Assembly (NCBI RefSeq): GCF_000143415.4
Contig: NW_003314492.1
Coordinates: 7,919-30,535 of the forward strand
DNA from: Selaginella moellendorffii
Taxonomy: Eukaryota > Streptophyta > Lycopodiopsida > Selaginellales > Selaginellaceae
DNA length: 22,617 nucleotides
Reading direction: 5' to 3'
The notes under the pieces were generated by a model. That model saw only the letters and a program-made list of their open reading frames with translations. It was not told where the DNA came from and made no database searches. Each line of letters starts with the position of its first letter. The first letter of the stretch is position 1. Below, piece by piece: positions 9,833-17,405 of this stretch. Position numbers and translations under genes: made by a program.

Positions 9833-10363
9833 TCAAGGCTTACCTCCATATCCGTACCCGCCATTCCCATTACCGTACCCATACCCGATTGGAACACCGC
9901 CAATCGTGACGCCGCCGCCGCCACCGCTCGGCCCGCCAAAGCCTCCGCCACAAACCGGCCCCCAGCAGCCGCCGCCGCCACCACCATGGGAGTTTCCGTA
10001 CCCACCGCCGCCAGCGCCCGGGGTGCCGCCGTACCCGCCGCCACTACCCGCATTGCCGTATCCCGCGCCGCCCGCGCTGGGCGTTCCGCCGTATCCGCCC
10101 CCGCCCTGGGAGCTCCCGTACCCGGCACCACCCGCGCTGGGAGTTCCGCCATAGCCGCTACCTCCCTTGGAGTTTCCGTACCCGCCTCCTCCAGCCGATT
10201 GCGTGCCTCCAGCGCCTCCGCCCGAGTACTCCTTGGTGGAGCTGGAAGTGGAGGACGAGGATTTGGAGACCTCCTCTTCGAGGATTCGAGAGACCCGGGC
10301 ATCTGCGAGGAGGATCATTCCAGCCACAGCCAGCAACGCAAAGAGAAAGATCTTGGTCCCCAT
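9833..10363 (-). CDS. Secreted glycine-rich protein with 20-residue repeats
   Basis: This 176-aa single-exon product begins with a clear signal peptide (MGTKIFLFALLAVAGMILLA, residues 1-20, cut near ADA/RVSR). A Ser-rich linker follows (34-43), then a Gly/Tyr-rich body. Residues 52-131 are four head-to-tail 20-residue repeats of the form GGTPSAGGAGYG plus an eight-residue variable part. After the repeats comes CWGPVC (133-138), the only two cysteines, then a GYGYGNGNGGYGYGGKP tail. Proteins of this kind are cell-wall or secreted structural proteins, often stress-induced; the actual role is not known. An in-frame ATG lies seven codons upstream (10384); I chose 10363 for the signal peptide. The last codons overlap a perfect donor (GGAG/GTAAGC), so a further exon cannot be excluded. 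Confidence 0.85.
   Translation of the reverse strand: MGTKIFLFALLAVAGMILLADARVSRILEEEVSKSSSSTSSSTKEYSGGGAGGTQSAGGGGYGNSKGGSGYGGTPSAGGAGYGSSQGGGGYGGTPSAGGAGYGNAGSGGGYGGTPGAGGGGYGNSHGGGGGGCWGPVCGGGFGGPSGGGGGVTIGGVPIGYGYGNGNGGYGYGGKP
9971..10210 (-). repeat. Four 60-bp in-frame tandem repeats in the glycine-rich gene
   Basis: Residues 52-71, 72-91, 92-111 and 112-131 align as exact 20-residue units, each starting GGT(P/Q). The repeats are diverged at the DNA level but keep an exact 60-nt period, which points to unequal exchange or slippage under reading-frame selection. Confidence 0.85.
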
Positions 10364-10522
10364 TGAAGATCCCCGCGATAGCATCGAGGGATCACACGAA
10401 GAACACTCTCTAGACAGTCGATCAAACCCGGGAGAACTCCTGTCCTAGACGAAGAAAAAGAAAGGAGATGAGAGAATAGACTGCCACTGGCTGTGATTGA
10501 ATACAGCACCAGCGGCGCCTTC

Positions 10523-10528
10523 TTTATA
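10523..10528 (-). promoter_or_regulatory. TATA box of the glycine-rich gene
   Basis: TATAAA on the minus strand lies 160 bp upstream of the glycine-rich start codon. It implies a transcript start near 10495 and a leader of roughly 130 nt. Confidence 0.6.
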
Positions 10529-10803
10529 CTCCCACTATATTCCAAAGCGCCATTGCATTGAATGCACTGTTAGCCCATCGAGACCAAAGCGACCAGTGTG
10601 TGTAAAAAAAAGGACCATTTCTTTCCCCCGCACTTCCCCGCCACCTTTTTTACGTGGTCCGCATATGCCCGTACGCATGCTTTACCGCTGTCCGTACCCA
10701 GAAATTCACGACTTACCCGGGGGGAGAATAGAATCCGACAGCGTCCTGATTCCCGTGTGAACGATGCTTAGTGTCGCGTAGCCAAATGGGACGAGTCAGA
10801 CCC

Positions 10804-10831
10804 GGTCAACCGCTCGGTCAATGTGAGTCAA
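10804..10831 (-). promoter_or_regulatory. Cluster of three W-box cores
   Basis: Three TTGAC cores occur on the minus strand within 28 bp: TTGACC at 10804-10809 and 10816-10821, and TTGACT at 10826-10831. TTGAC(C/T) is the WRKY factor site. The cluster lies about 310 bp upstream of the inferred start of the glycine-rich transcript, so defence or stress control of that gene is plausible but inferred. Confidence 0.45.
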
Positions 10832-11182
10832 TGTGGGGCATTTAACGTTTGTGTTTGCATGTGAGCCTGGGATATTGGCATGCAACCACCGCCACCTTCC
10901 CCCACCTTTGGACATAAATACCGCCATGGAAAAACAATGACCTTTGATGGTAAAATAAGATAAAATGTTTTACTTTCTCACCCATCAAACCGTATATTCA
11001 CATTTATTGCGCGGCTCAAGATGGCAAGAGCTCGTTGTCAAATTTGTGGTGGCGACTGCAACTTCGCTATCAAGTGGTTGCGCTTATTGGCATAAAATGA
11101 ATTACATACAAAACTATGATGTTTAGCGATGTTAGTTCTAAAGCGAAAACAAAAAGGAAACGCTACATGTAAGATTACACAC

Positions 11183-12702
11183 CTAGTTTGCAGGCTCGGC
11201 TGTTCCATCATGGAGCGCACAACAATTCGCTGCTTTCGAATGCCCTTGATAAACTTTGATTGCCTCTCCGGTTGCTAGCTCCCACAGCCTTGCAGTTTTA
11301 TCAGATGATGCTGGAATTTACACAAACATAAGTACGAGTCAAGGAAAAGAATAAGTGTTTCTGGCTTGCCTGTGACGAGAAATGCACCATCGACTGAGAA
11401 CACACAGTCCCACACCCAGGCGGAATGACCTGACAGAAAGTTGCATTTTGTGAGACAACACAGCTCAACGCAAAAAGCAGACCTGTCAAAGTACGCTCCA
11501 GAGTGAAATTGTTGATATTCCAAATCTTTACGGTGTGATCGGCTGATGCCGTCGCCAGGTACCTGCAAAAGTTTTGAGTTGGCTCAAGAGCAGGCTGTAG
11601 AAAACAAAAACGTCACGCTTACTTGTGGTCCTCGTCACAGTATTCGGGAGACAAGAGGCACTTGAGGATGTACGTGTTGTGGGCTTCTAACTTGTGCAAC
11701 GGATCAAACTTGGTTAGCAGCTGCCAGGAAAAACAAAATGTTCGTGAGCGGGGAAGAAAACGCAAAGGGAAATGGTTTTTTTGTTGGTACCTGTGTATCC
11801 TGACGCAAACGCCATACATAACAAATCCCACGATTATTAGCTGCGACCACAATGTCCCACATGACCGTCAGCGATCTTATGGCCATGTCGACCTCAGGAA
11901 CCTGACAAGAAGGATTAGCATTACCAAAATCGATAGCATCATCCTAGTGCGTCGAAAAAACTTCACAAAGAAAATTTTTTTAAAAAAAGAAAACGAATAA
12001 ACTATACCAGCTCGCAGCTACATGAGTTTGCAGTCAAGTCCCACACCCTGATGTTTCCATTTTGATCGCCAGAGATAAGCTCTTGCTGTTGTCACAACAG
12101 AAAGAATACATAGAAACCTCTAGAGACCATTTTTGCAAACCTGGTTGGGGTGGAGCACCACTGTGTTTACTGCTGCTCGGCTTTCATATTCCATCTGACA
12201 GCCAGGTGCACTGCGAAAAGAAAGGAAAAGTATAAAACTCGAGACTATGCCGATGAAATGAGTTAGAACTCACCGGAGATCCCAGATCTTCACCGTTCCA
12301 TCCTCCGATCCAGAGTACATCCATTTTCCATCACACTGGAAACCAATGGCCGTCACGTTACTGGTGTGAGCATCATAGTTGAGAACCTGTAGAACAATGT
12401 AGTGAAAAGAAAAAGTAAAGAGAAGAAGCTACCGACTGGTTGAGGATTGCTGGAATTTATTTCGAAGAGCCGGATGTGAGGATTGCCAGCAGCAGCGAGG
12501 AAATGCTTGTCGGGAGTGATCTCGAGCTTATTCACTTGCTGCAGAGACGAGAAATTCGCAAGGATCGCGATAAAAAACCAGGGAAGAAATTTACCGAATC
12601 GGTGTACTGCAAGACGCGATAGCAGCGGCCGCTCGTCGCCTCCCAGAAGCGGATCGTGTGATCGTAGCCCGCTGTGGCCAAGATCACCGAGGGCTGTGGC
12701 AT
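11183..12702 (-). CDS. LST8: LST8, WD40 subunit of TOR kinase complexes
   Basis: Ten exons on the minus strand: 12702-12595, 12538-12437, 12386-12274, 12210-12141, 12085-12008, 11901-11791, 11720-11623, 11562-11483, 11429-11370 and 11310-11183. They join in frame to 315 aa, near the usual 305. LST8 is a seven-blade propeller that binds and stabilises the TOR kinase domain and so acts in nutrient and growth control. Matches to plant LST8 run the whole length: [146 protein letters not shown] and CCALHDG. Oddities: intron 9 is GC-AG, and MWDIVVAA lacks about two residues seen in Arabidopsis MWDGTMVVAA. The start codon is 57 bp from that of the divergent RsmG gene. Confidence 0.96.
11311..11369 (-). 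other. LST8: GC-AG intron in LST8
   Basis: The last LST8 intron is 59 nt and reads ACAG/GCAAGCC at its donor and TTCCAG at its acceptor. Only this junction joins LVT to [10 protein letters not shown] in frame, and the AG/GCAAG donor matches the known GC-AG subclass. No GT donor nearby restores the conserved sequence. Confidence 0.85.
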
Positions 12703-12759
12703 TTCTCCCGCTACTCCATCGACACAAAAAGAGAAAGCCCTAAACCCTAGTTCTTCGCA
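12703..12759. promoter_or_regulatory. 57-bp bidirectional start region of LST8 and RsmG
   Basis: The LST8 start codon (minus, 12702) and the RsmG start codon (plus, 12760) face away from each other across 57 bp. No TATA box is present. A telo-box AAACCCTA sits at 12742-12749, 10 bp before the RsmG ATG, a position and motif typical of translation-related plant genes. On the LST8 side a two-codon upstream ORF (Met-Glu-stop, 12719-12711) lies 8 nt before the LST8 ATG. The two genes probably share one promoter, and their transcripts may start inside each other's first exon. Confidence 0.65.
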
Positions 12760-13938
12760 ATGGCACTATCTCCCAAACTATTGCTCCAGTGGAAGGCGCT
12801 CCAAGGCCATGGCGGCAGTCGATTGGTATGTTTCTCGTCTAGAGCGAGAGTCTTCTGCGAGAATGCGCTCGATCCATCGCAATCCAAGCTCGTGAGCGCC
12901 TACATTGACAAGCTTCTCGATTGGAACCAGGTTAGAGAGATTTCTAGAATTTTTTTGTGTTCATCTCATTCATTCGTGCTTCCAGCGTATGAATTTAACT
13001 TCCGTGACAGACCGTAAGGAAGTGATGGAAAGGCACATAAGAGACTCTCTTTCACTTCTCCCAGTGATTGAAAAGCACTGCTCACTGAGCGATGGGAGTT
13101 TGAAGGTGGTCGACATAGGCAGTGGTGCTGGTCTTCCAGGAATCATTTTTGGTATTGCAAGACCAAGTAAGTCGTAGTTCCTAGGATATATCTTTTCTCG
13201 ATAACCAACGTAGCTGATTCCTGTGGTGTTGTGATGCAGGCTGGAAGATTACGCTGATAGAATCCATTCAGAAAAAGTGTGACTTCTTAGAGGACGCTGT
13301 GCTCGCTGTGAGTTTACAAAATGTTAGCGTCGTTCGTGCAAGGGCAGAGGTAACTATGCTCAAGCTTAAGATGTTTGCTGGTGATTTTTCATGGGTTTAG
13401 TCAGGAAAAAGGTCGAGATGTGGAGTTTCGTGAAACTTTCGACGTAGCAGTGGCAAGAGCTGTCGCAGAAATGCGAGTTCTCGGTGAGTTTTTAAAGTCC
13501 TGAGAAGTGTGTTAAAAAAACTTACGAGTTCATGACATTGTGTAGCCGAGTTGTGCTTGCCTTTTGTTGCCGCTGGAGGAATCATGGTTGCCGCTAAGGG
13601 TGCCAATCCTGAGGTCTGTTTTCGTCTTAGAAAAAGAGTTCACGTTCTTGATCGGTTCTTGGTGGACCAGGAGGAAGTTAAAAGCGCAGAAGAAGCTATA
13701 ACGCTTTTGGGAGGATCATGTGCAAACATTATTGAAGGTTCCAAGTTTTATTTCCACTGTTGCCAAGGAGTTCTCATCATACTTTCTTTCGCCAGTTGAT
13801 TCTGAAAGTCCGTTCGGGACCAGGACTGCAGTTGTGTGCCTGAAAGCTACTCCCACGCCGGAGAAATACCCAAGGAGACCAGGAGCACCTAGCAAACGAC
13901 CTTTGGGATTTAGAAGCAAGAGAACCGAAGCTGGATAA
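12760..13938 (+). CDS. rsmG: RsmG/GidB-type 16S rRNA m7G527 methyltransferase (organellar)
   Basis: Seven exons: 12760-12930, 12986-13166, 13240-13349, 13405-13483, 13546-13613, 13671-13737 and 13796-13938 (stop TAA), giving 272 aa. RsmG methylates N7 of a guanine in the 530 loop of small-subunit rRNA using S-adenosylmethionine. In plants the nuclear copy is expected to serve plastid or mitochondrial ribosomes; residues 1-33 are basic, Ser- and Ala-containing and could be a transit peptide. Family signatures: [15 protein letters not shown] (52-66), [13 protein letters not shown]-binding [12 protein letters not shown] (98-109), [64 protein letters not shown] and the end PSKRPLG. All introns are 54-73 nt with GT-AG ends. 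Two acceptor choices (after TAGTCAG at 13404, and at 13795) were fixed by frame and family sequence. Confidence 0.94.
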
Positions 13939-14092
13939 GATCATCTAAGAACTGATTCTCGAGGGAAGTTCTACCAATTTTTATACTGTAAGTCTCTTGT
14001 TATATCTTGAAAGACACAGGAAGTTGGATATCTAAACAACTGATCAGAAGGTAAAGACTTCTTATTGATTCTCCAGGAACATAACATTTCTT

Positions 14093-14515
14093 TCAGTGGT
14101 AGAAGAGCTTGGCAATGACTTTGATGATGAAAGTAGCACCATCAATGGAGAGGCTCGCGATGAAGTTGGTTTTGCCATTAAACTCGTTATGGCTGTCGAT
14201 GATCGAGAAGACAAACATGGCGTTGAAAGCATTCCCAGGTTGAATCTGAGTATAGATGTAAACTCCCTCACCCGGTCTTGGATGTTTGCAGTGAAGGACC
14301 CAGCGAGAGATTGTCATTGAAGACGATGACCTCCCAAAGTCGATGCCTGTGATGTTGTGACCCGGGCCGGCCACCTCTTGGGAGGTGTCACCGGATGGAT
14401 TGGTGGTGTTTTGGAGAGTGTCGCGGAGAGATGAGGGTCTCTTTGGAGGAGCAGCAGTGATTTGAGAAGCTGTGATCATCGTGACCACAAGAAGAAGAAG
14501 ATAGCGGAACTCCAT
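14093..14515 (-). pseudogene. Dirigent-like secreted protein with an out-of-frame core
   Basis: The open frame encodes 140 aa with a signal peptide (MEFRYLLLLVVTMITASQ). Its C-terminal half (GVYIYTQIQPGNAFNAMFVF, then EFNGKT) resembles the dirigent barrel, where a G-Y-x-Q stretch, a F-x-F strand and a (E/Y)NG turn occur in that order. The dirigent strand expected between these parts is missing in this frame but is found in another frame at 14333-14268, reading EVIVFNDNLSLGPS, close to the family's VVFDDPLTEGP. Two compensating single-base shifts flank that segment. The usual C-terminal VVGGTG and ARGYA motifs are also absent. Dirigent proteins guide phenoxy-radical coupling to lignans in the apoplast. 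This copy is probably nonfunctional or highly diverged; no intron was found that restores it. Confidence 0.5.
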
Positions 14516-14720
14516 GGATCAGAGACTACTTGGGAAAACACTTTGATCTTGGTAGCTTTGCATAAATATTTATTTAAAACTAGGAGGATAGTTATTAGTA
14601 TGATCACTAGAATCACGCACTATATGGACTTCTTGTCATGCTATACTGTAGTTAAAAAAAGAAAAGTATCCTTGCCTAAATATTTAGAGGATAGTTATAT
14701 ACTGTAGTTCAAAAAAATCC

Positions 14721-14728
14721 TATAAATT
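14721..14728 (+). promoter_or_regulatory. TATA box before the 14755 ORF
   Basis: TATAAATT lies 34 bp before the ATG at 14755, in AT-rich DNA with two near-copies of ATACTGTAGTT(A/C)AAAAAA (14643-14660 and 14699-14717). A transcript from it would have almost no leader. Confidence 0.35.
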
Positions 14729-14754
14729 ATGGTCTAACTTTACTTTTTATTAGA

Positions 14755-15051
14755 ATGCGAGGAGGAAGTGATCGAGGGGGAGCAGCAGCGGCTTCCGGTG
14801 AGAGGTCAGGTGTGATGGAGCAATTGTCCAAGGATTTGAAGAACCTGGTCTCTACCACCTATTCCTCCTCCTTGCGCCTGGGGATGGCCTTCTACTTCCG
14901 TGGAACGCACATCAAAATCGACTGTGATAGAGGAGCCCCTGGGGACATCGATTTTCCTCTCCCCAGGGATGAGCTGATTGATGTTATTGAGTGCGTCTAC
15001 CGGGCGGCAAAAAAGGGTCACGCCATTGCCATGTCTCCTAAGGCTTATTGA
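14755..15051 (+). CDS. Small hypothetical protein
   Basis: A 98-aa ORF that I do not recognise. The first 20 residues are Gly/Ala/Ser-rich. The rest looks protein-like, with an alternating hydrophobic and charged pattern (MEQLSKDLKNLVSTTY, FYFRGTHIKIDCD, PLPRDELIDVIECVYRAAKK). There is no signal peptide or membrane segment. A TATA box lies just upstream. After the stop another frame continues with LIELAASYARNPSQG, so the ORF may be a frameshifted piece of a longer gene. It is bounded by the dirigent-like remnant on the left and the PPR gene on the right, both on the other strand. Confidence 0.35.
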   Translation: MRGGSDRGGAAAASGERSGVMEQLSKDLKNLVSTTYSSSLRLGMAFYFRGTHIKIDCDRGAPGDIDFPLPRDELIDVIECVYRAAKKGHAIAMSPKAY

Positions 15052-15116
15052 ACTTGCTGCATCTTATGCTCGCAATCCTTCTCAAGGTAGATTAGCTACA
15101 TCTTCGCGAAACATTA

Positions 15117-15131
15117 CTATTATTATTATTA
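15117..15131 (+). repeat. (TAT)n microsatellite
   Basis: A short TAT/ATT trinucleotide run lies just beyond the PPR stop codon, in noncoding DNA. Confidence 0.7.
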
Positions 15132-15135
15132 ATCT

Positions 15136-16170
15136 CTAACCTTCTAACGTATGATCGTTGAAAGTTCTACAAAGGGTCATATAAGGAGCAGCACTGTGCG
15201 GCTCTAGCTCCATCACTCTGTTCCCAGATCTAAGACCTCGTCTTGTGTCGCCATGGACTCGACAAGCTCCCATAAGAGCCGTCCAAGAGATGGAATCCGG
15301 GAAGAATGGCATGTTGTCTAAAAGGTCTTGAGCCATTTTCAGCTGCCCTGCTCGAGCAAGGCTGTCAATCACGCAAGAGAAGTGCTTCAGCCTTCGTCTC
15401 AATCCATAGTCCATGCTCAAAGACACCAAAAAGTCACGACTCCTGCCAGATTTACCTTGACGGGCACAGGCGGCCAAAACTCCAGTGAAAGTAATCTCAT
15501 CACACTCCACTCCATGGATCTGCAGCAAGAAGAAGAGATCCAGAGCTTTAGAAACAGTACGCCCAAGAGAGGCATACGCCAGGATCAAAACATTCCAGGA
15601 TACCAGGTCTCTTTCGTCCATCTCGTTAAAAGTTTTCCTTGCAAGGTCTAGTTCACCGCAAGAGGCATATGCTTCTATCATGGCGGTGCACGCTACGACG
15701 TCTCTAACCGGCATCTTTTCTAGCAAGTGCCGGGCAGCTTCCAGATGCCCGTTCCGAGCATATGCTGTTACAATGGCGGCCCACGAACAAATATTGTGCT
15801 CTGGCATTAGATTCTCAAAGACACCCATGGAATTTTCTACAATGCCATGCATGGAATATGCCGTCAGCATGGCTGTGTATGTGACAACGTTCCATTCTGG
15901 CATGCTATTAAAAAGAGCGCACGATTCCTCCAGATGCCCAGCTTCTGAATACGCTGTGATCATGGTTGTCCACGACACGAGATCTTTGTAGGGCATTTTC
16001 TTAAAGAGCGCTTGGGCCTCTAAATCTTGGCCATGCTTGAGACAAGCACTGATTATTGCGTTCCATGAAACTACACTCTTTTGAGGCATTGCATCGAAGA
16101 CAACCCTGGCATTGTGTAAGTCTTGAGCTCTGCTGATCAATTTAGTCCAAGTAACAATCCCTTGGCTCAT
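15136..16170 (-). CDS. PLS-type pentatricopeptide repeat (PPR) protein
   Basis: This intronless ORF of 344 aa is built from 31-residue S-type PPR units; examples are KSVVSWNAIISACLKHG, KDLVSWTTMITAYSEAGHLE, WNVVTYTAMLTAYSMHG and RDLVSWNVLILAYASLG. Longer units follow (VECDEITFTGVLAACARQGK), then a C-terminal stretch like the start of the E motif (SWTALMGACRVHGD, MELEPHSAAPYMTLC). Plant PLS-PPR proteins enter plastids or mitochondria and bind single-stranded RNA, many for C-to-U editing. This copy has no DYW domain and ends within the E region. No transit peptide is visible at the N-terminus, and the first repeat is partial, so the ORF may be a truncated member of a large family. Confidence 0.88.
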   Translation of the reverse strand: MSQGIVTWTKLISRAQDLHNARVVFDAMPQKSVVSWNAIISACLKHGQDLEAQALFKKMPYKDLVSWTTMITAYSEAGHLEESCALFNSMPEWNVVTYTAMLTAYSMHGIVENSMGVFENLMPEHNICSWAAIVTAYARNGHLEAARHLLEKMPVRDVVACTAMIEAYASCGELDLARKTFNEMDERDLVSWNVLILAYASLGRTVSKALDLFFLLQIHGVECDEITFTGVLAACARQGKSGRSRDFLVSLSMDYGLRRRLKHFSCVIDSLARAGQLKMAQDLLDNMPFFPDSISWTALMGACRVHGDTRRGLRSGNRVMELEPHSAAPYMTLCRTFNDHTLEG

Positions 16171-16674
16171 GTTTTAAAACCATTACCCAAACATCCAGTG
16201 AAGTATGATGTTGAAAAACTTAACAGTGATTTTTTGGATATTCAGATGTTTATAAGCATTATAAATTTCCTTAAATACCAAGTATATGGTGAATGTTCAC
16301 CACTTGGAGTGCATTGAAAATTTGAATTTTCACGGGATATACCAAACTCCCAAAGGGAGAGTTTACTGAAGACTACTTCTTGATGGGTGCCACTAAACCC
16401 TGTAAACAGATGAACCTCTATTTGTCTTTTAAGGTTTGAGACTAAGCCACTGGACAGACGAGAGTATAGGACCTTTCCTTGTCTGCTTGTTCTGAGAGGG
16501 TTTTCTGTGCTGTGTTTGCTTGAAGTTGGAATACTCTTTCCTGAGCCCTGGGCACTAGCTCCATTTGAAGTTCCAATATTATTAAAAGGGTTACTTATAT
16601 GTAAAGTTTTAACCGTAAAAGGGCATGTTACAAAAATCGTCCAGCCCTTGCCGCTATAAACTGAGCAGCACGCG
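16171..16674. other. 500-bp interval upstream of the PPR gene
   Basis: AT-rich sequence with a minus-strand open frame of 145 codons (16679-16242). That frame has low similarity to any protein I know and no domain pattern; it may be chance or repeat-derived. The PPR leader and promoter would lie at the left end. Confidence 0.35.
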
Positions 16675-17405
16675 TACAATGACTTGGTCCGCTAGAGCCA
16701 CGAGAACTTCATCGTGGACGGCTCTCCCATAGGCGTTGACTGCCACCATGCCTTCAAGGTCCAGAGCAGCTTAGTCTGTACGTGGCGATCATGAAGTTCC
16801 AGTCCATGAGTTTCACCAAGCAGCATGTGTTTTTAGGGCAACGAGAGAATGGCAAAATAAGGGGCAGGCCGGGGAAACCACCGGCCTCCACCACCACCCG
16901 TGCTTGCTCCAACACCTCCTTTGCGATGGGGTAGTGATATGGCAAAAACTCATCGTGGGAAAAGAGATCATACGGTCCGTCACTTCGGTGATGATTCGCT
17001 AGGGTTTGGAAGCCACCACCGCCGGTTCGTCGGCCACCTCACGCACTGCGGCCCTCCATCTGATAAACTCTTGATAGCAGAAGCGCGACGCATCCACAGC
17101 AAACTCCTCTCCGCAGCACACGCCAGCCTCTGCGCAAACTCGATCGCCGGCCGGAGCTCACTCGTCGTGAGCATGTCGCATGGCTGCTTGTCCACCACCA
17201 CTCCACCCATTCGGGCGCGCCCGTGAGAAGTTGAGGCCGTCTTGTGAGATGCAGAGCGGCTCCTCGAAGAGGATAGCATAGTCGAGGCGCTGGGCGCAAC
17301 TGGCGAACTTGCGGTAGAAGGAGTGGTCGAGGAGCATGTCCATTTGGAAGCGAGACGCTTCAAGGCCAGGCCGACTAGGGATGTGTAGTTCCAGTAGTAG
17401 TCGTC
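16675..17405 (-). pseudogene. Decayed copy of an unidentified protein gene
   Basis: Protein-like segments follow one another on the minus strand but in different frames. In order they are YYWNYTSLVGLALKRLAS, MDMLLDHSFYRKFASCAQRL and DYAILFEEPLCISQDGLNF, GVVVDKQPCDMLTTSELRP, EFAVDASRFCYQEFIRWRA and AAVREVADEPAVVASKP, DGPYDLFSHDEFLPYHYPIA and KEVLEQARVVVEAGGFPGLP, and LDLEGMVAVNAYGRAVHDEV. The GC content (above that of the flanks) and amphipathic patterns suggest a former coding region with at least three frame changes and one stop. I do not recognise the family. Introns could account for some frame changes, but good splice sites were not found. Confidence 0.4.

Larger units (their letters stand above)
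10364..11182. other. Interval between the glycine-rich gene and LST8
   Basis: The left part is the glycine-rich promoter and leader (TATA box at 10523-10528, W-box cluster at 10804-10831). An extra ATAAATA element on the + strand at 10914-10920 resembles the peroxidase TATA element but has no convincing ORF after it. The right part is the LST8 3' UTR. No other gene is seen. Confidence 0.5.

Noticed and set aside
9633-10154. Proline-rich + strand ORF (PYPPPP-like repeats)
   Set aside because: It is the exact complement of the glycine-rich gene, which has a signal peptide and a TATA box in the right orientation; Gly-rich GGN codons read as Pro on the other strand.
15485-15991. 168-codon + strand ORF
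   Set aside because: It is antisense to the PPR repeats, whose 31-residue period makes repeated open shadows.
16242-16679. 145-codon minus-strand ORF
   Set aside because: No domain, AT-rich, no splice or start context; possibly part of an old repeat, but not supportable as a gene.
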